A stretch of DNA of 64,000 nt from the NCBI GenBank assembly GCA_021292165.1, contig CM037878.1, positions 293,060,971 through 293,124,970 of the forward strand, read 5' to 3'. Positions 34,132 through 46,302 of the stretch are shown here, piece by piece. Both the position numbers and the translations under genes were made by a program. The notes beneath the pieces are model-generated. The model ran no database searches. It saw only the letters and a program-made list of their open reading frames with translations, and had not been told where the DNA came from. The stretch's first letter is position 1; the number at the start of each line of letters is the position of its first letter. This stretch comes from Shinisaurus crocodilurus (taxonomy: Eukaryota; Chordata; Lepidosauria; Squamata; Shinisauridae).

Positions 34132-34645
34132 CTTACATGTGTGTCCCAGCAGGTCTTAGACTGACACTGACTGGCGCATAGGAGCAGATCCACAGAGGGT
34201 CAGTCCAATGACACAGTCAGGGCTTTTCTATACACGGCCGTTAACTGCTGTATCTACTTTCGGTTTCATCGCAGCATTGAGATTCGAGCTCTACGCAAAG
34301 GGCTCTTCCTTTCCTGCTTTTCTGCTACATAACCTCTACGTGGAGCGGTGCTATAGTGGAATAGCTCAACTCAAGTACACAAGGAGAAACAGTGCCATTT
34401 TCTCTGTTCTATTTTAATACCCCATTTTCCTTGTTCTAAGAAAAAACCCAGGGAAGTGCTCTGAAAAAAATAGAAGCGAAACTGGGGGTTCACAACATTG
34501 CCCAAAGAGCCAGCAAACAATTGTGAGTAAGGAATCACGAGTGCACAATAAAAGCCTTGCGTAGAAAAGCCTAAGGTGTCCAGTCAGCAAGAGGTTGGGA
34601 ATGGAATGGGAATCCTGGTAGGCAAGCAGAATGGGAGCAGAGCAG
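34132..34645. other. No gene recognised
   Basis: Spacer between two related hAT elements. No coding region seen. Confidence 0.35.
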
Positions 34646-34999
34646 CAGGGCCGGTGCTACCATTAGGCCAACTAGGCAGCTGCCTAGGGCGCAGGGCTAA
34701 AGGGGGCGCCAGAAAAGCCTTGGGGGAAAAAATACAGCACTAAAATGCATATTTTACCAAGTTTTTTTTACCAATCATATCTTAGTAGACAGAATTTCAC
34801 AATTCTAGACGGCCTAGAATAGATAGTGTAACACTAACAGTACCTACATAAAACAGCATGGCCTAATTTTAGGTTTTTCCAATTGACTTTTATTTCATAA
34901 TGGGCATAGGGCTGGAGGGAGGGAGAGCTCAAGTGGGAAGGGGGGGACGCTAAATATCTGATCTTGCCTAGGGCACCAAACTGCCTTGCACCGGCCCTG
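34646..34999. mobile_element. 354-bp hAT MITE with perfect 8-bp duplication
   Basis: Starts CAGGGCCGGTGCTACC and ends GCACCGGCCCTG. Flanked by CAGAGCAG at 34638-34645 and 35000-35007. Its ends resemble those of the ACTR10-carrying element (CAGGGCCGG), so both are probably hAT elements mobilised by related transposases. It has no coding capacity. Confidence 0.93.
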
Positions 35000-35189
35000 C
35001 AGAGCAGGGAGACAGAGGGGCAGACGAGCCCACCTAAAATAAACCAGGGAGTTATATATGCAAGACTGGAGTCTAGCATTGTCCAGACAAAGACCCAGAT
35101 TTGATCCGGATGTAGTTACAGCCAAACAAGATCAAGAGGAACCAAAGAGGTGCCTAGAAAGGTGAGGTCTCCCTGGTATGAGTGCTCAC

Positions 35190-35340
35190 CACAAGAACAC
35201 AAGAAAAGCCCTGCTGGATCAGTGGCCAACCAGATGCCTCTGGAAAGCCCACGAACAGGACAGGGTAACAGCCTTCTCCTACTATTGCTCCCTAGCAACT
35301 GAGGCAGCACATTCCATAAATTAATAATATGCTGGCAAGA
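35190..35340 (-). repeat. Old CR1/L3-like LINE 3' UTR fragment
   Basis: Carries the 'agccctgctggatcagtggc' / 'caaccagatgcctctgg' text shared with 35531, 51180, 54632 and 58470. The coding sense is the minus strand. Confidence 0.6.
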
Positions 35341-35394
35341 GGCATCAGTCACACACCAGGAGGCTCCCAGTTTGAGTCTCAGCTCATCTCGACA

Positions 35395-35500
35395 GATCAT
35401 CGTAGAGTAGGAAGGGGCCATTTACTTACGCAATGGAGTCCAACCCTCTGCTCAGTGCAGGAATCCAGTTTAAAACATCTCTGACAGGTGTTTTAAATAC
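35395..35500 (-). repeat. Old CR1 3' fragment
   Basis: 'GAGTCCAACCCTCTGCTCAG' and 'GCAGGAATCCAG' match the CR1 3' UTR on the minus strand, much diverged. Confidence 0.65.
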
Positions 35501-35530
35501 TCCCAATAAATACACCCAAGTTTCCTGTCT

Positions 35531-36975
35531 TAAGAATACAAGAAGAACCATGCTGGATCACCTAGCTAGTCCAGTATTCTGTTCCCAGAATGGCTCACTA
35601 GCTGCCTCTTGTGAAGCTCACAAGCAAGACATGAGTGCAAGAGCACCCTCCTGCTAGTGTCCCCCAGCAACTGGTAACGAAAAGCACGCAGCCTCTGTCA
35701 CTGGCGGCAATACATGGCCATTATGACTCGCCGCAGTGGATAACCTTATCCTCCATGAATTTGTCTAACCCTCTTTTAAAGCCATCCAAACTGGTAGCCA
35801 TCACTATATCTTGTGGAAGCAAATTCCACAGTTTAACTATGCACCATGTGAAGTACTTACTTTTGTCTGTCCTGATTCTCCCACCATTCATCTTCATTGG
35901 ATGACCCTGGGTTCTAGTATTATGAGAGTATTATTTTTCTATTCACTTTTTCCACACCATACATAATTTAATATGCAAGATGGAAGCCCTGTGGGTGAGT
36001 GGTTCCAGAGTCCAGGAGACAGGCCTGTTCTGGATGGGGTTGAAAAAGATCAGGTTTGTAGTCTGGGAGCACTCCTAGATCTGTCGCAGGAGTCCCAAGT
36101 GACCATGGCAGCTCGGAATGCCTTTTACCAGCTTCGACTGGTTCGCCAGCTATGGCCTCTCCGGACAAGGATAGCTTGGCCACAGTAGTACAGGCACTAG
36201 TAACTTCAAGACTGGATTGTTTAAATGCACTCTCTGTGGGGCTGCCCTTAAGGCTGGTCCGGAAGCTGGAGCTAGTGCAGAATGCAGCATCTCACCTGTT
36301 GTCAGGAGCTGCATCTTTTCAGCATGACACTCCTTTGCTGAGGGAACTGCACTGGCTGCCTATTCGCTACCGGGCCAGGTTTAAGGTTTTGCTACTAGTG
36401 TATAAAGCCCTAAACAACTTGGGACTAGGATACTTGAGAGAGTGCCTTCTCACTTATCAACCTGCCCGGTCACTGAGGTCATCAGATGGCATGCTCCTGG
36501 TGGTTCTGCATGGACCTATGGCCCGATTGGAGTCCACCCGGAGAAGAGCCTTCAGTGTGGCGACTTCATTTGTCTGTAACTTTCTGTCTCTGGAGGTCAG
36601 GCAGGCACCAACATTGTGTTGTTTCCAGCACCTCCTGAAAACATCTTTAGTTCAGGCAGTCTTTCTTGAAACAGTCTTTCAGCCACTGTTTTCTTTTACT
36701 GATAATTCTGTTTTAATATAGTGTTTTGTTCTTTTTATACAGTGTTTTGTTCTTTTTATGTTCTTTTTATCTTTTTAGTGTTCATCGCTCTGGAATCTGT
36801 TTATGGAGTGCTATGGAGTGCTATATAAATGTTGTAAAGTAAAGAATTAAATAAATACACTTCTATCATGTCCGCCCCACCACCACCACCACTTACTCAC
36901 ATTTTTTTTCTAAGCTAAAAAGCCCCAAATGTTGTAACCTTTTCTCACAGGGGAGTTGCTCCATTATTCATCTTT
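35531..36975 (-). pseudogene. Old CR1/L3-like LINE 3' region, split by an L2
   Basis: On the minus strand, 35968-35700 codes 'LWNLLPQDIVMATSLDGFKR' and 'GLDKFMEDKV', typical of the CR1-group C-terminus. Its upstream part continues at 36853-36975 ('cttctatcatgtccgcc' onward). The L2 at about 35975-36852 sits between the two halves. 35531-35700 is the 3' UTR. Confidence 0.7.
35975..36852 (+). pseudogene. L2-type LINE, C-terminal part and 3' end
   Basis: Two overlapping frames. 35973-36188 has 'SLGALLDLSQESQVTMAARN' and 'AFYQLRLVRQL'. 36152-36721 has 'VVQALVTSRLDCLNAL', 'RKLELVQNAASHLL', 'LLRELHWLPIRYRARFKVLL', 'LVYKALNNLGLGYL' and 'RRAFSVA'. These are the canonical L2 RT thumb and C-terminal motifs. 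One frameshift near 36150. The 3' UTR ends in AAATAAATA at about 36852. It was inserted into an older CR1-like element. Confidence 0.85.
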
Positions 36976-37038
36976 TTAAACTCTGACTACAATCATAGGA
37001 TGACAAAATGGGAAATGCTATTTAAAAAGGAGGACAAT

Positions 37039-37066
37039 TCCTTCCTTCCTTCCTTCCTTCCTTCCT
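37039..37066. repeat. (TTCC)n microsatellite
   Basis: Seven tandem TTCC units. Confidence 0.95.
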
Positions 37067-37172
37067 GGCAAGTAGCTGCTTTCCAGCCTCAAGCTACCCT
37101 AAGGCACAAAGGTAGGTGTACTTGAACAAGCTGGGGGGTTTGGGACTTGTCTGTACAATATCCTGTAAAGCC

Positions 37173-37846
37173 TCATAGAATCATAGAATCCTAGAAGAGA
37201 AGAGTTGGAAGGGGCCTACAAGGCCATCGAGTCCAACCTCCTGCTCAATGCAGGAATCTAAGTCAAAGCATCCCTGACAGATGGCTGTCCAGCCGCACCT
37301 TGAATGCCTCCAGAGTGGGAGAGCCCACCACCTCCCTAGGTAGTTGGTTCCATTGTCTTATTGCTCTGACAGTCAGGAAATTTTTCCTGATGTTTAGGTG
37401 GAATCTGGGTTCCTGTAACTTGAGCCCATGATTCCGTGTCCTGCAAACTGGGATGATTGAGAAGAGATCCTGGCCCTCCTCTGTGTGACAACCCTTCAAG
37501 TACTGGAAGAGTGCGATCATATCTCCCCATAGTCTCCTCTTCTGAAGGCTAAACATGCCCAGCTCTTTCAGTCTCTCCTCATAGGGCCTTGTTTCCAGTC
37601 CCTTTATCATCTCTGTTGCCCTCCTCTCAACCCTCTCCAGTTTGTCTACGTCCTTCTTAAAGTGCAGTGCCCAGAACTGGACGCAGTACTCAAGATGAGG
37701 GCTAACCAGTGCTGACTGCTGAGTAGAGGGGAATTATCACTTCACGCGATTTGGAAGCAAAACTTCTATTAATGCAGCCCAAAATAGCATTTGCCTTCTT
37801 TGCAGCCACATCGCATTGCTGGCTCATATTCAGCTTGTGATCTACA
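37173..37846 (-). pseudogene. CR1 LINE, 3' fragment
   Basis: Minus frames 37989-37702 ('HKLNMSQQCDVAAKKANAIL') and 37610-37263 ('[20 protein letters not shown]' to 'LDSHLSGML'), then the 3' UTR and a TCATAGAATCATAG end at 37173. A short local duplication ('gctgactgctga') near 37712 breaks the frame. Confidence 0.92.
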
Positions 37847-38599
37847 TACTGAATGGCAGACAGCAGAACACTGTTATAAGAGGGAATAAAAACAAACACT
37901 ATAGTAGCACACCAGTCTTCCAAAGCAATCTCTCCAGAAGGTTCTAAACACAGTGTAGGGCAGAAGCACCAAAAAAACAATGAATGCAACTCCCTTGTAT
38001 CTGCTTCAGTTCATCCCTAGAAAATGCATTTGATGGGGTGGGGGGGAGAAATCACATCTCCTGTTCTCCACCCAAACTAAATGGTTAAAATATGGCTGGC
38101 AGACACATTATTCCACCCAGGACACCTGCAGGCGCAATGTCTCCCATTGTCTTCAGTGAGATTCCAATGACCATCCACCATACTTTCTTATTATCTCCCT
38201 AAGCTGCCTCTGGCTGTCTGCTTAGGGAAAGATTGTGCAGCCTTATTTGATCAGGATCAGAAAGGATAGAGACATCCATGTAGAAAAAGCATTTCAGGTA
38301 AAGTCACAAAAGTGATAATGAATTCACTGGAGGGTGAGTTTTACAAACCTCACAGAAAACAAGAAGAGAATCATCCTAAATGGAAATTGAAAACAAGGAG
38401 TTGAAATGAACAACAATGCTTCTGTCAGTAAAAAATAGAAAAATCTTGCGGGAGCAAGAATTGCAGACTCACAGAGTGCTCCTGAGTTCTTTTTGCTAAT
38501 GCTGCCATCTAAAGACCAAGAGTCATATTTACAGCTGTTCAGTCAGGAGATGCTGGTGGGGACCAATAGACAATGGCCATCTTTAGCACCATACTGCCC
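37847..38599. other. No gene recognised
   Basis: No coding region or named repeat. Confidence 0.35.
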
Positions 38600-38757
38600 T
38601 GCTTGTAAAAACAACAAAAATTTTGTGGCACCTTAAAGACTAACTGATTTATTACAGCATAAGTTTTCATCAACTACAGTTCATTTAATGCATCTGTTGT
38701 TGTTGTTGTTGTTGTTGTTGTTGTGACAGACCAACACAGCTACTGTCCCTCTGGAAG
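38600..38757. repeat. Inverted fragments of the 'GAAGTGGAC...CACGAAAGC' repeat flanking (TTG)n
   Basis: 38600-38694 is a minus-strand copy of the family at 57720 (its 'ttgtggcaccttaaagactaa' and 'gcataagttttcatcaac' parts). 38724-38757 is a plus-strand piece of the 3' end ('gacagaccaacacagctac'). A (TTG)n run at 38695-38723 separates them. The hammerhead-like core is mutated in this copy. Confidence 0.6.
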
Positions 38758-39156
38758 CTGTTCTGACTCCTGTTTGCAAGCTCCCCAGGGGAATCTAGCC
38801 TGGAGAGAGGGTGCAGGCTTAGATCCAGCCTGTTAGTAGTCTGATCCAGCAAGATTTTCTAAATCCGATTTGGAATTTGAGATTTCTCTATACTTTCAAC
38901 AGTTTGAATTAAAAAGCTTTCCACTAATGTTAGTTTCTACTCTAAAGTGGTCTCAGCTGCCTGTAGAAAGGCACCCAGTTCTGCTGGGAATCTCTTCTGA
39001 CATTTTTCTTCTTCTTAAAACCTGGTACTCACTCACTTATATTTTCTGTGTCTGTATTTCTTCTTTCCTCAAATCACAAAGTCAGCACCTTTCTCTGTTT
39101 CCATCCTATTTTAAGATGTATTCACTTGTGTCTAAAGGATTTTTTGCTAAAGGCCT

Positions 39157-39157
39157 A

Positions 39158-39251
<94 letters not shown>

Positions 39252-39252
39252 T
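39157..39252. repeat. (AAT)n followed by (ATT)n, self-complementary microsatellite
   Basis: About 20 AAT units pass directly into about 12 ATT units, so the array can fold on itself. It lies at the 3' tail of the minus-strand L2 at 39253 and probably grew from that tail. Confidence 0.9.
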
Positions 39253-40515
39253 TATTAATTACCCGCCTCTCCATCTAGATTGAGGCAGGGAACAGCAGAA
39301 AATATAAAATACATAAACTAAACAACACAACATATACTATTAAAACATCTTAAAACATCCTAAAAACATCTTAAAACATCTTAAAGGCATCCTAAAATTC
39401 CGCCGGATAGGCCTGCTGGAAGAGATCAGTCCTTATGGCTTTTTTAAATTCCAAAAGACTGGTAAGTTGACGAATCTCCTCTGGCAGGCCATTCCATACT
39501 CTGGGAGCAGCAGAAGAGAAGGTCCTTTGAGTAATACCTGTCAGCCTAGTTTTGGCTGACTGAAGTAAATTCTTCCCAGAGGACCTGAGTCCTGGGGCGG
39601 ATTGTCAGGGATGGGGACTCGGACTCGAGGACTCGACTCGTGAGTCGGACTGAGTCCCCCCTCTGACTCGACTCGGACTCGAGTCCCAATATTTTTAATG
39701 GGACTCGGGACTCGACTCGGGACTCGAGACCAAGGACTCGTCAACATCCCTGGGCTGTTGACGAGTCTTCTGGCTGTGCCAGAAGGAGCGCGATCACTGG
39801 TGAAGAGTGCATGGAAGCGAGGCGCGCCGCTGCTCGGCCACTATGGACAGCTACCAGGAGCGCAGCCCCAACGATGTGTTGAGATTTATTTTGATTGATG
39901 TGTTGTTGTGTGGGGGGTTGGGTTAGGGTCAGACATTTTGGGTTTGGCTGCCTCTGCCTGCCTGTTTGGGGTTCCCAGCCTCCTCTGCCTGCCTGGTCTC
40001 TTCTTGACCTGTTCAGCAGTTGAATTGTCCAAGACAAAGGCCTCTGCCTGCCTGCTTTGGGGTTCCCTGCCTCCTCTGCCTGCCTGGTTATTTTGGGTTT
40101 GTCTGCCTGGTCTGTTCTTGCCAAAATCAGTTGCAGAGTTTTGAAATAAAAAGGCACACTTGTGCCTAGAATTTATTTAAGCCACACATCTGAAGTAGCC
40201 TTATTTTGTTGGGGGGGAACCCCATTGATTTTAATAGGGACTCGTGGAGTCAGTTTTGGGAGTGACTCAGGACTCGTGACTCGTGAGTCACCATTTTGGA
40301 CCAAGGACTCGGACTCGGACTCGAGACTCGGGTCCAAAGACTCGTGACTCGACTCGTGACTCAAGACCAAGGACTCTTCAACATCCCTGCGGATTGTATG
40401 GGAGAAGGCGATCCCTTAGGTAACCTGGACCCAAACCATGTAGGGCTTTAAAGGTAATAACCAACACTTTATACTTCGCCCGGAAACTGATTGGCAGCCA
40501 ATGGAGTGCTTTTAA
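39253..40515 (-). pseudogene. L2-type LINE 3' end, interrupted by hAT
   Basis: On the minus strand, 40515-40398 codes 'HWLPISFRAKYKVLVITFKA' and 'LHGLGPGYLRDRLLPY', and 39597-39400 codes 'RTFSSAAPRVWNGLPEEIRQ' and 'SLLEFKKAIRTDLFQQAY', with the 3' UTR beyond. The two parts are continuous if the hAT element (39606-40389) and one CGGATTGT are removed. A 3' end of the same subfamily lies at 63060-63251. Confidence 0.85.
39606..40389 (+). mobile_element. GACTCG-rich hAT element, complete, 784 bp
   Basis: Left end CAGGGATGGGGACTCGG, right end ACTCTTCAACATCCCTG, flanked by CGGATTGT at 39598-39605 and 40390-40397 (perfect 8-bp duplication). Both termini hold dense arrays of GACTCG/CGAGTC, probably subterminal transposase-binding repeats. 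The middle is unique, with a 'tctgcctgcctg' tract. No transposase frame, so non-autonomous. A second CATCCCTG end occurs internally at about 39744-39751, so the left 146 bp looks like a smaller element fused at this end. Confidence 0.93.
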
Positions 40516-41049
40516 AAATAGACTTACTTTAAAGTAAGTCACATGAAAATCAATGGGATTTCCTTCAACATAGTTAATTTCAGGTTCATAATTTCTCTAT
40601 ATTAACATCTTTGTTTGTTCCTGTATGAGTAAAAAGTGAAAACCAAGATTACAAAATGAGAATCTGGCTGCTCGGGAAAGGATGTGGATGCAATTCAAAA
40701 AGCCTGTCTTGATTTCTCTCAGGGTAAGCTTAAAAATGTTACAATGGCCTCAGCTAAGGGTAGCTTAGAGGAAAAGATAAAACAATAGAATAGGATTTAT
40801 CACCTGAAATCATATCAGCCCAGTTTCCCTACAAGGTCGTAAGTCAAAAGAATGATGAATATTTTTCATCTTATCCTCACCCCTGCCCCCTTCATCTTTA
40901 TGATGATGGTCAAAATGAGCTAATTGAATAGAATAAGGTGTTGTTGAGATGAGGTGGGGGCGGTTTACAACTATGATAGGATGCTGTCATTTGAAAGTAG
41001 TTTAAATGTAATAGTGACCAACAGACTATGCTACAAAGCAGGAACTCAG
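40516..41049. other. No gene recognised
   Basis: No coding region or named repeat. Confidence 0.35.
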
Positions 41050-43984
41050 AAGCCCCTAATTTGAAGAAATAATTGTATGGCAGGCGCTCTCCTGCTGCCC
41101 TCCTAGTCTGGATCGAATGTTGTTATCTGCCATGCTCCCAGATTTGATCTGGGTGGTAGGTGCTCCTGGGGAGGGATTGCTCTTTGCTGAGACCAAAGTA
41201 TTATGCCTAGCAGAATGGGAGTCTCCATCACCTAACCCTAACCACCAAATCACTAAAATATAATTCCCAGGTCTTAATGGGAATATGAAAATCCATTCTA
41301 CCTAATTTACTTTGCCAACCACTGGAGACAATTCTCCAGAAGGTGACTGCATCGTGAGCCCTTGAAGCAGCAATTAAATTCTGCTAACCTGCTCTCCATG
41401 CCTGGTTCTTTTTCTCCTTAATCAAGTTTTTGTATCTCTTCTTTAAGATCGACCATTCAGAAGGTATGGTTGGCAAATCCAATTTTCTGTATAGCCTATA
41501 TTTATCTATTATGGATTTCTTCATGTCTGCACATTTTTGGTCAAACCAAGGTTTGGAAGTGCAGAGAGGGACAAATGCTTCTGGGTACAGGGTTGTCTTT
41601 TTGTCAATGAACTCTTGCAGTCTTAACCACCTGTCCTTAATCAGCTGTTTTTGGTGCAGCAGGGGTAAATAAATATCTATTAACAGTAAGGAAAAAGAAT
41701 GGAATTTAATAACTAGGGAGATTGCGATATTAAGCAAGGAATCTGAACTAATAGGGGTGGCTCAGAGTTTGGTAGAAGCCAACACACCAAGGCCTCCTTT
41801 AGGACAACCTTGGCTTCCCCTAATACTAAGCTCTGCTTTTAATGAATAAGTTTCAAAGCCATTCAGTAACCCCTCCCTTGCCCAAGTCTCTTGAAGCAAT
41901 AGGATATCATAACCACTAATAAAATCCCAAAAAGAGGGATTGGCCGCTTTACTCTGCCAGCCTGCAACATTCCAAGAAAGAAATTATAATTGTGAATTCT
42001 GCTGGCGTAAATTGGGTCAATCTGAAGTATGTTGAATCTTTCTGGCACAGGGACTTGGCGGGGGTGTGTGTGTGTGCGCAGTACCATAGGGCCTGTAGGA
42101 TTCAGCCCTGTCGGGCACAAACCCTCAAGGGTTGGACAAAAAGTCCCCTTGGCTATTTTGTGAAGGCATTGTTCATCAGCTTTTTCCATCATCAGCAGCC
42201 CCACTGCTTCCTTGGATCTGCTCCTTTCCACTGGTTGATCCTGCAGCCTCTGTTACTTCCTTGACATATTCGATGGCCTCCATAGATGGGCTCATTTTGC
42301 TCACATTTGAGAATATTGGATGAGCAGAAATGAAAAAAATGCCCTCCCATTTCAACTCCTTGGGGGAACCTATTTCTGCCAAATCCAACTCTCTCATCTC
42401 GAGTCAGGACAACGATGTAGTAATTGCTGTTTTTGCCGTGGTTGGTGGGGGAACAAGGTCTTTAAAAGTACATTCAGGTCAGGATCAAGTTTGCAGTAAA
42501 GTGGATTTATCTCTGCGGTAACCTGGTGGTAAAGGGGGCATATCTTCTAGCCCAGAGATCCCAGCTCAGCGCACACTCCCATCTTCCAATGTTATTTACT
42601 TGATGGACTGTTGCTGGAATCTCTGGAGTCCAGTGGACCTCCCTTTGTTCATTTGGGTCAGATATGATTTTAAAAGATCAAGTCTGTTGACAATTTCATT
42701 TTGTGCGTTGTAGGGCAGAGCGCAGAAGGATTCTAATAGCTTCCGTTCCTCGATGTCAGAAAGTTCATCCCCCTCCTGCAACGTCAACTGTTGCCCAAGG
42801 TCAACAGGATGTTGAGGCTCCCATAACTCTGTATCACCTCTGTTGTCACGAATGTGAAGTTTGTTCCCACCAGGACCGTCAGGATCAATTAAACTTTTAT
42901 GGCTAAAAGTTTCCTTGATTCGAGTGCTTTTGTATGTGCTGCCACATGGGGGTCCAGAGGGAGGGGAGATGCCCAATGCAGATACTCAAATAATCTGGAG
43001 ACAAATATACCGCTCTTACATACTACATTCCAGAGCTCCACTTGCAGAATGTAACCACTGCACGGGCACTAGAACCATTGAAGTATAAGTACTCAATCCG
43101 TGCTAGGTCCTCTATTGTAAATAAACCACTGGAGAGCCATTTCCAAAAATTTCAAAAGATGTACTTTCTGCTCATTTTGTGACAAAATCCCCCCTGATTT
43201 GGGGTAGTTTGATGAAACTAGTTTTTGTCGATTCAATACTAGTTTCCAGGTGCAGTCTTTTACAGTCGTCTTCTGAGGTGTTTTAGTTTCTGACAAGACT
43301 TGGGCCCATGGATCCTGCGTAGCAGCGCCCTTCATTTGGGTTGTTGTATGTGCAGGGGTCTGGGTTAATTGGACCCCCATTGCAATATCAGGGTGGGATT
43401 TAATGTTCTCGTTGAAGGCTTCTCAATGTTTGGGTTGGATTTCAATTTTGGACTATTATCAAGTGATTTGAAGAGTTTCTTATAATCCATTTTTTTAAAT
43501 AACAGACTGGCTTTAGATTTTTACATTTTTACTCTTCTTCATAACTGTGGCCCGCCTTTTGCTGCCTCCCTTACTCCCCCCAGCATATTTATGCTGCTTG
43601 TAAGGGGCAGGGCCGGATTAAGAGCATTATGGGCCTGGTGCTGAGGATTTTGGCGAGCCTTTTTATGGAAATAAATAAAATGAAGACGCAATTTTATATT
43701 AAAACAAATTAAATATTTTAATTACCATTAAAGTGCCAAAACAGAAACATATTGAAAATATGGAGAGAATAAGAGAGAATAGGTGGGGGGTGGAGGAAAA
43801 GAGTGAGGGAATGAAAGGCGGTGTGATGCCGCCTTGGGCGTTATATATACTTGGGATTTTAAAAGATAAATGGAACAAATAATAAACAAAGAAAGGGCGG
43901 TGGGAAAGCAGCCACAGCGCCTCGGGAACCCAGCAGGGTGGGGCTGAGGGGCGGCAACCGAGGACTGGGAGGGGAGGCCTCTTA

Positions 43985-44220
<236 letters not shown>

Positions 44221-44290
44221 TCTCACGCCTGGCCCCAGGGATTATTTTGCAGGAATAAATGGCTGTTTTTTAAAGACCCTATCGATTTTT

Positions 44291-44376
44291 AGTATGCGTT
44301 TTATTATTGTACGCCGCCTTGAGGGTTCCTGCCCTCAAAGGCGGGCAGGAAATATAATTGATTAATTAATTAATAG
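44291..44376 (+). repeat. L2/SINE-type 3' tail inside the hAT element
   Basis: 'GTACGCCGCCTTGAGGG' and 'AAAGGCGGGCAGGAAATATA', ending in ATTAATTAATTAAT, the layout of an L2-group 3' end. It is part of the cargo between the transposon ends. Confidence 0.55.
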
Positions 44377-45506
44377 AATAGGGCTCCCCACAGTTACCCT
44401 AATTTCTTGCAGCACATCTCGGCGGGGAGGGGTACACGCTCGTAGCCGGCATTGTGTGCGTGTGTGTACCTAGTGAAAATTTGGCTGCTTCCCGCGCACT
44501 TCCTCCAGTCCCTGCCCAGCGTGGCAACCTCTGCTCGCCTCCGGCAACGCCCCGCAGGTGAGCGAGGCGAGCGCGTCCCTATATTGTGGGCCTATTTTGT
44601 GGTAGGGGCCTGGAGCTGCAGCTCCAATAGCCCCTATCTTAATCCGGCCCTGGTAAGGGGGCTGTTATTATTGGTCACCAAACCACAGGCCTCCTTATCA
44701 GATCTTAACCCTACATTTTTACAAATCTCTGCCAAAATAGTTAATACTTTATTGCACTCTGCCAGATAAGATTTTATATGTTCAATGTCCTTTGTTAGTA
44801 TTATAAGACACCTAATTATTTGGTATACCTTCCTCATTTATCATGCAGGGTTGAATTGATGCCTTTTTCTTGCTTACTTTTCCATTGCTTGCGGCCAGTT
44901 CTGAGATTTGCCTTAGCATTAATTCCTCTATAACTGGTTAACTTTATCAGAGTTATAACTTGTCCAGAGACTGATGAAGCTTGTTAGAGGACTGATGCAG
45001 CCCTTGGAATGCTAAGCTCTCAGTGAGAGTCAGCTCAGCTCTGAGATTGACAGAGTCAAAGCCCTCTCTATAATCACCGAGATTTCCTTTAAGATCCAAG
45101 GTCCAGTCCAATTTAGAATCTGGGGAATCTAGGGAGTGTGGTTTCACATCTTCCATCTTCACCTCCTTCTCTATAAGGCACTGGGCGATTTTTGTTTGAA
45201 CTCTGCATTCCTTTAAGAGAGAATCTGCAGCAGAGGGAGCCAGCCCAAGGGCTCTGCAACCCCTTCTAGTTAACACCATTGCCTTGAGAGTTTCAAAAAC
45301 TGTGTATCTCCTCAGCTGTAAATTAAATTGATATCTGGATGTCCGAATGTATGATATAGCTATTTGATGACAGTTTCCCACTTGCTTGTGCTTGTGCTTG
45401 TTCTTTTCAATTCATAACAGCCAGCAACTGTCTTTACATCTGGTCTCTTAACTGAAAACCTCCTTTGCAGCTGCTTTGCGGTTTAATTATTATCCAGTCG
45501 TTATTT

Positions 45507-45779
45507 TAGGGATGGGCGACCCACCTGGCACTCGACTCGTGGCATGCGAGCTGAGCGCTCCCGCCGTGCGAGCCAAGCTGAGCGTGAGCACCAGCTGAGG
45601 CGCTTGCCGGACTTCTGGGTCCCCGGCTCTCTGTTGTTTATGTAGAAAATGGCCAAATTTGTGCGAGAACGCGAGTCAAGCCAGGGAAAAGATAGGGTGA
45701 GCCGAGCGGAGCTCGGGGGGTCGAGCCCAGCAAGTTTGCCGGACTTCCACCCCCCAATCGAGCTCTGCGCAAATCCCTA
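45507..45779. repeat. Possible TIR DNA element (TAGGGAT ends)
   Basis: TAGGGATGGGCG at the left is mirrored by CGCAAATCCCTA at the right. The inside is GC-rich, unlike its surroundings, with repeated CGAGC/GAGCC units. No matching 8-bp duplication was found, so the assignment is tentative. Confidence 0.45.
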
Positions 45780-46165
45780 CTCTTCTTGTATCAATCAGTA
45801 AATAAGATTCTTGCTTTCTGAGAGGGAAACTCTTCAGGGTTAGTAGCAGCTGAAAGCTCAACAAATCTGCCGTAAGAACACCCTTAGGTGGAGAATGGCA
45901 GCAGCAACTTGGTTGGAAGCCACCCCTGAGAGATAGTCAAAACTCCGAGAGATAGCAGGCAACAGCCACACAACTGGATAAAATATCCAGATAACTAAAG
46001 TCTGGCATGCTGACAATCTACAGTCAGGACAATCTAAAATATAAATGTGTTAAAAAATAAACTCATTAAAAGGGTAAAGTTACAACAACACTAAAACAAA
46101 TTGGGTGAAAGGAGCAGCAGCGGCCATGACCACTGCCCCACTGCCTGGATAACGAGCTTCTAGAA
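45780..46165. other. No gene recognised
   Basis: Possibly the 5' leader of the minus-strand LINE, continued beyond the TIR element. No coding region. Confidence 0.3.
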
Positions 46166-46302
46166 CAGTGTTCTCCAACCTTGGGTCCCCCAGATGTTTT
46201 TGGCCTACAACTCCCAGCATGCCCCAGCCAGCTACGCTGGCTGGGGCATGCTGGGAGTTGTAGGCCAAAAACATCTGGGGGACCCAAGGTTGGAGAACAC
46301 TG
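46166..46302. mobile_element. Palindromic CAGTG hAT MITE
   Basis: 137 bp with nearly perfect arms. The left flank is TTCTAGAA but the right flank is CATTATGG, so there is no duplication. The right flank may have been lost or replaced. Confidence 0.9.

Noticed and set aside
38870..39283. 137-codon frame ending in poly-Asn and poly-Tyr
   Set aside because: The end is a translated AAT/ATT microsatellite, and the start has no known domain.
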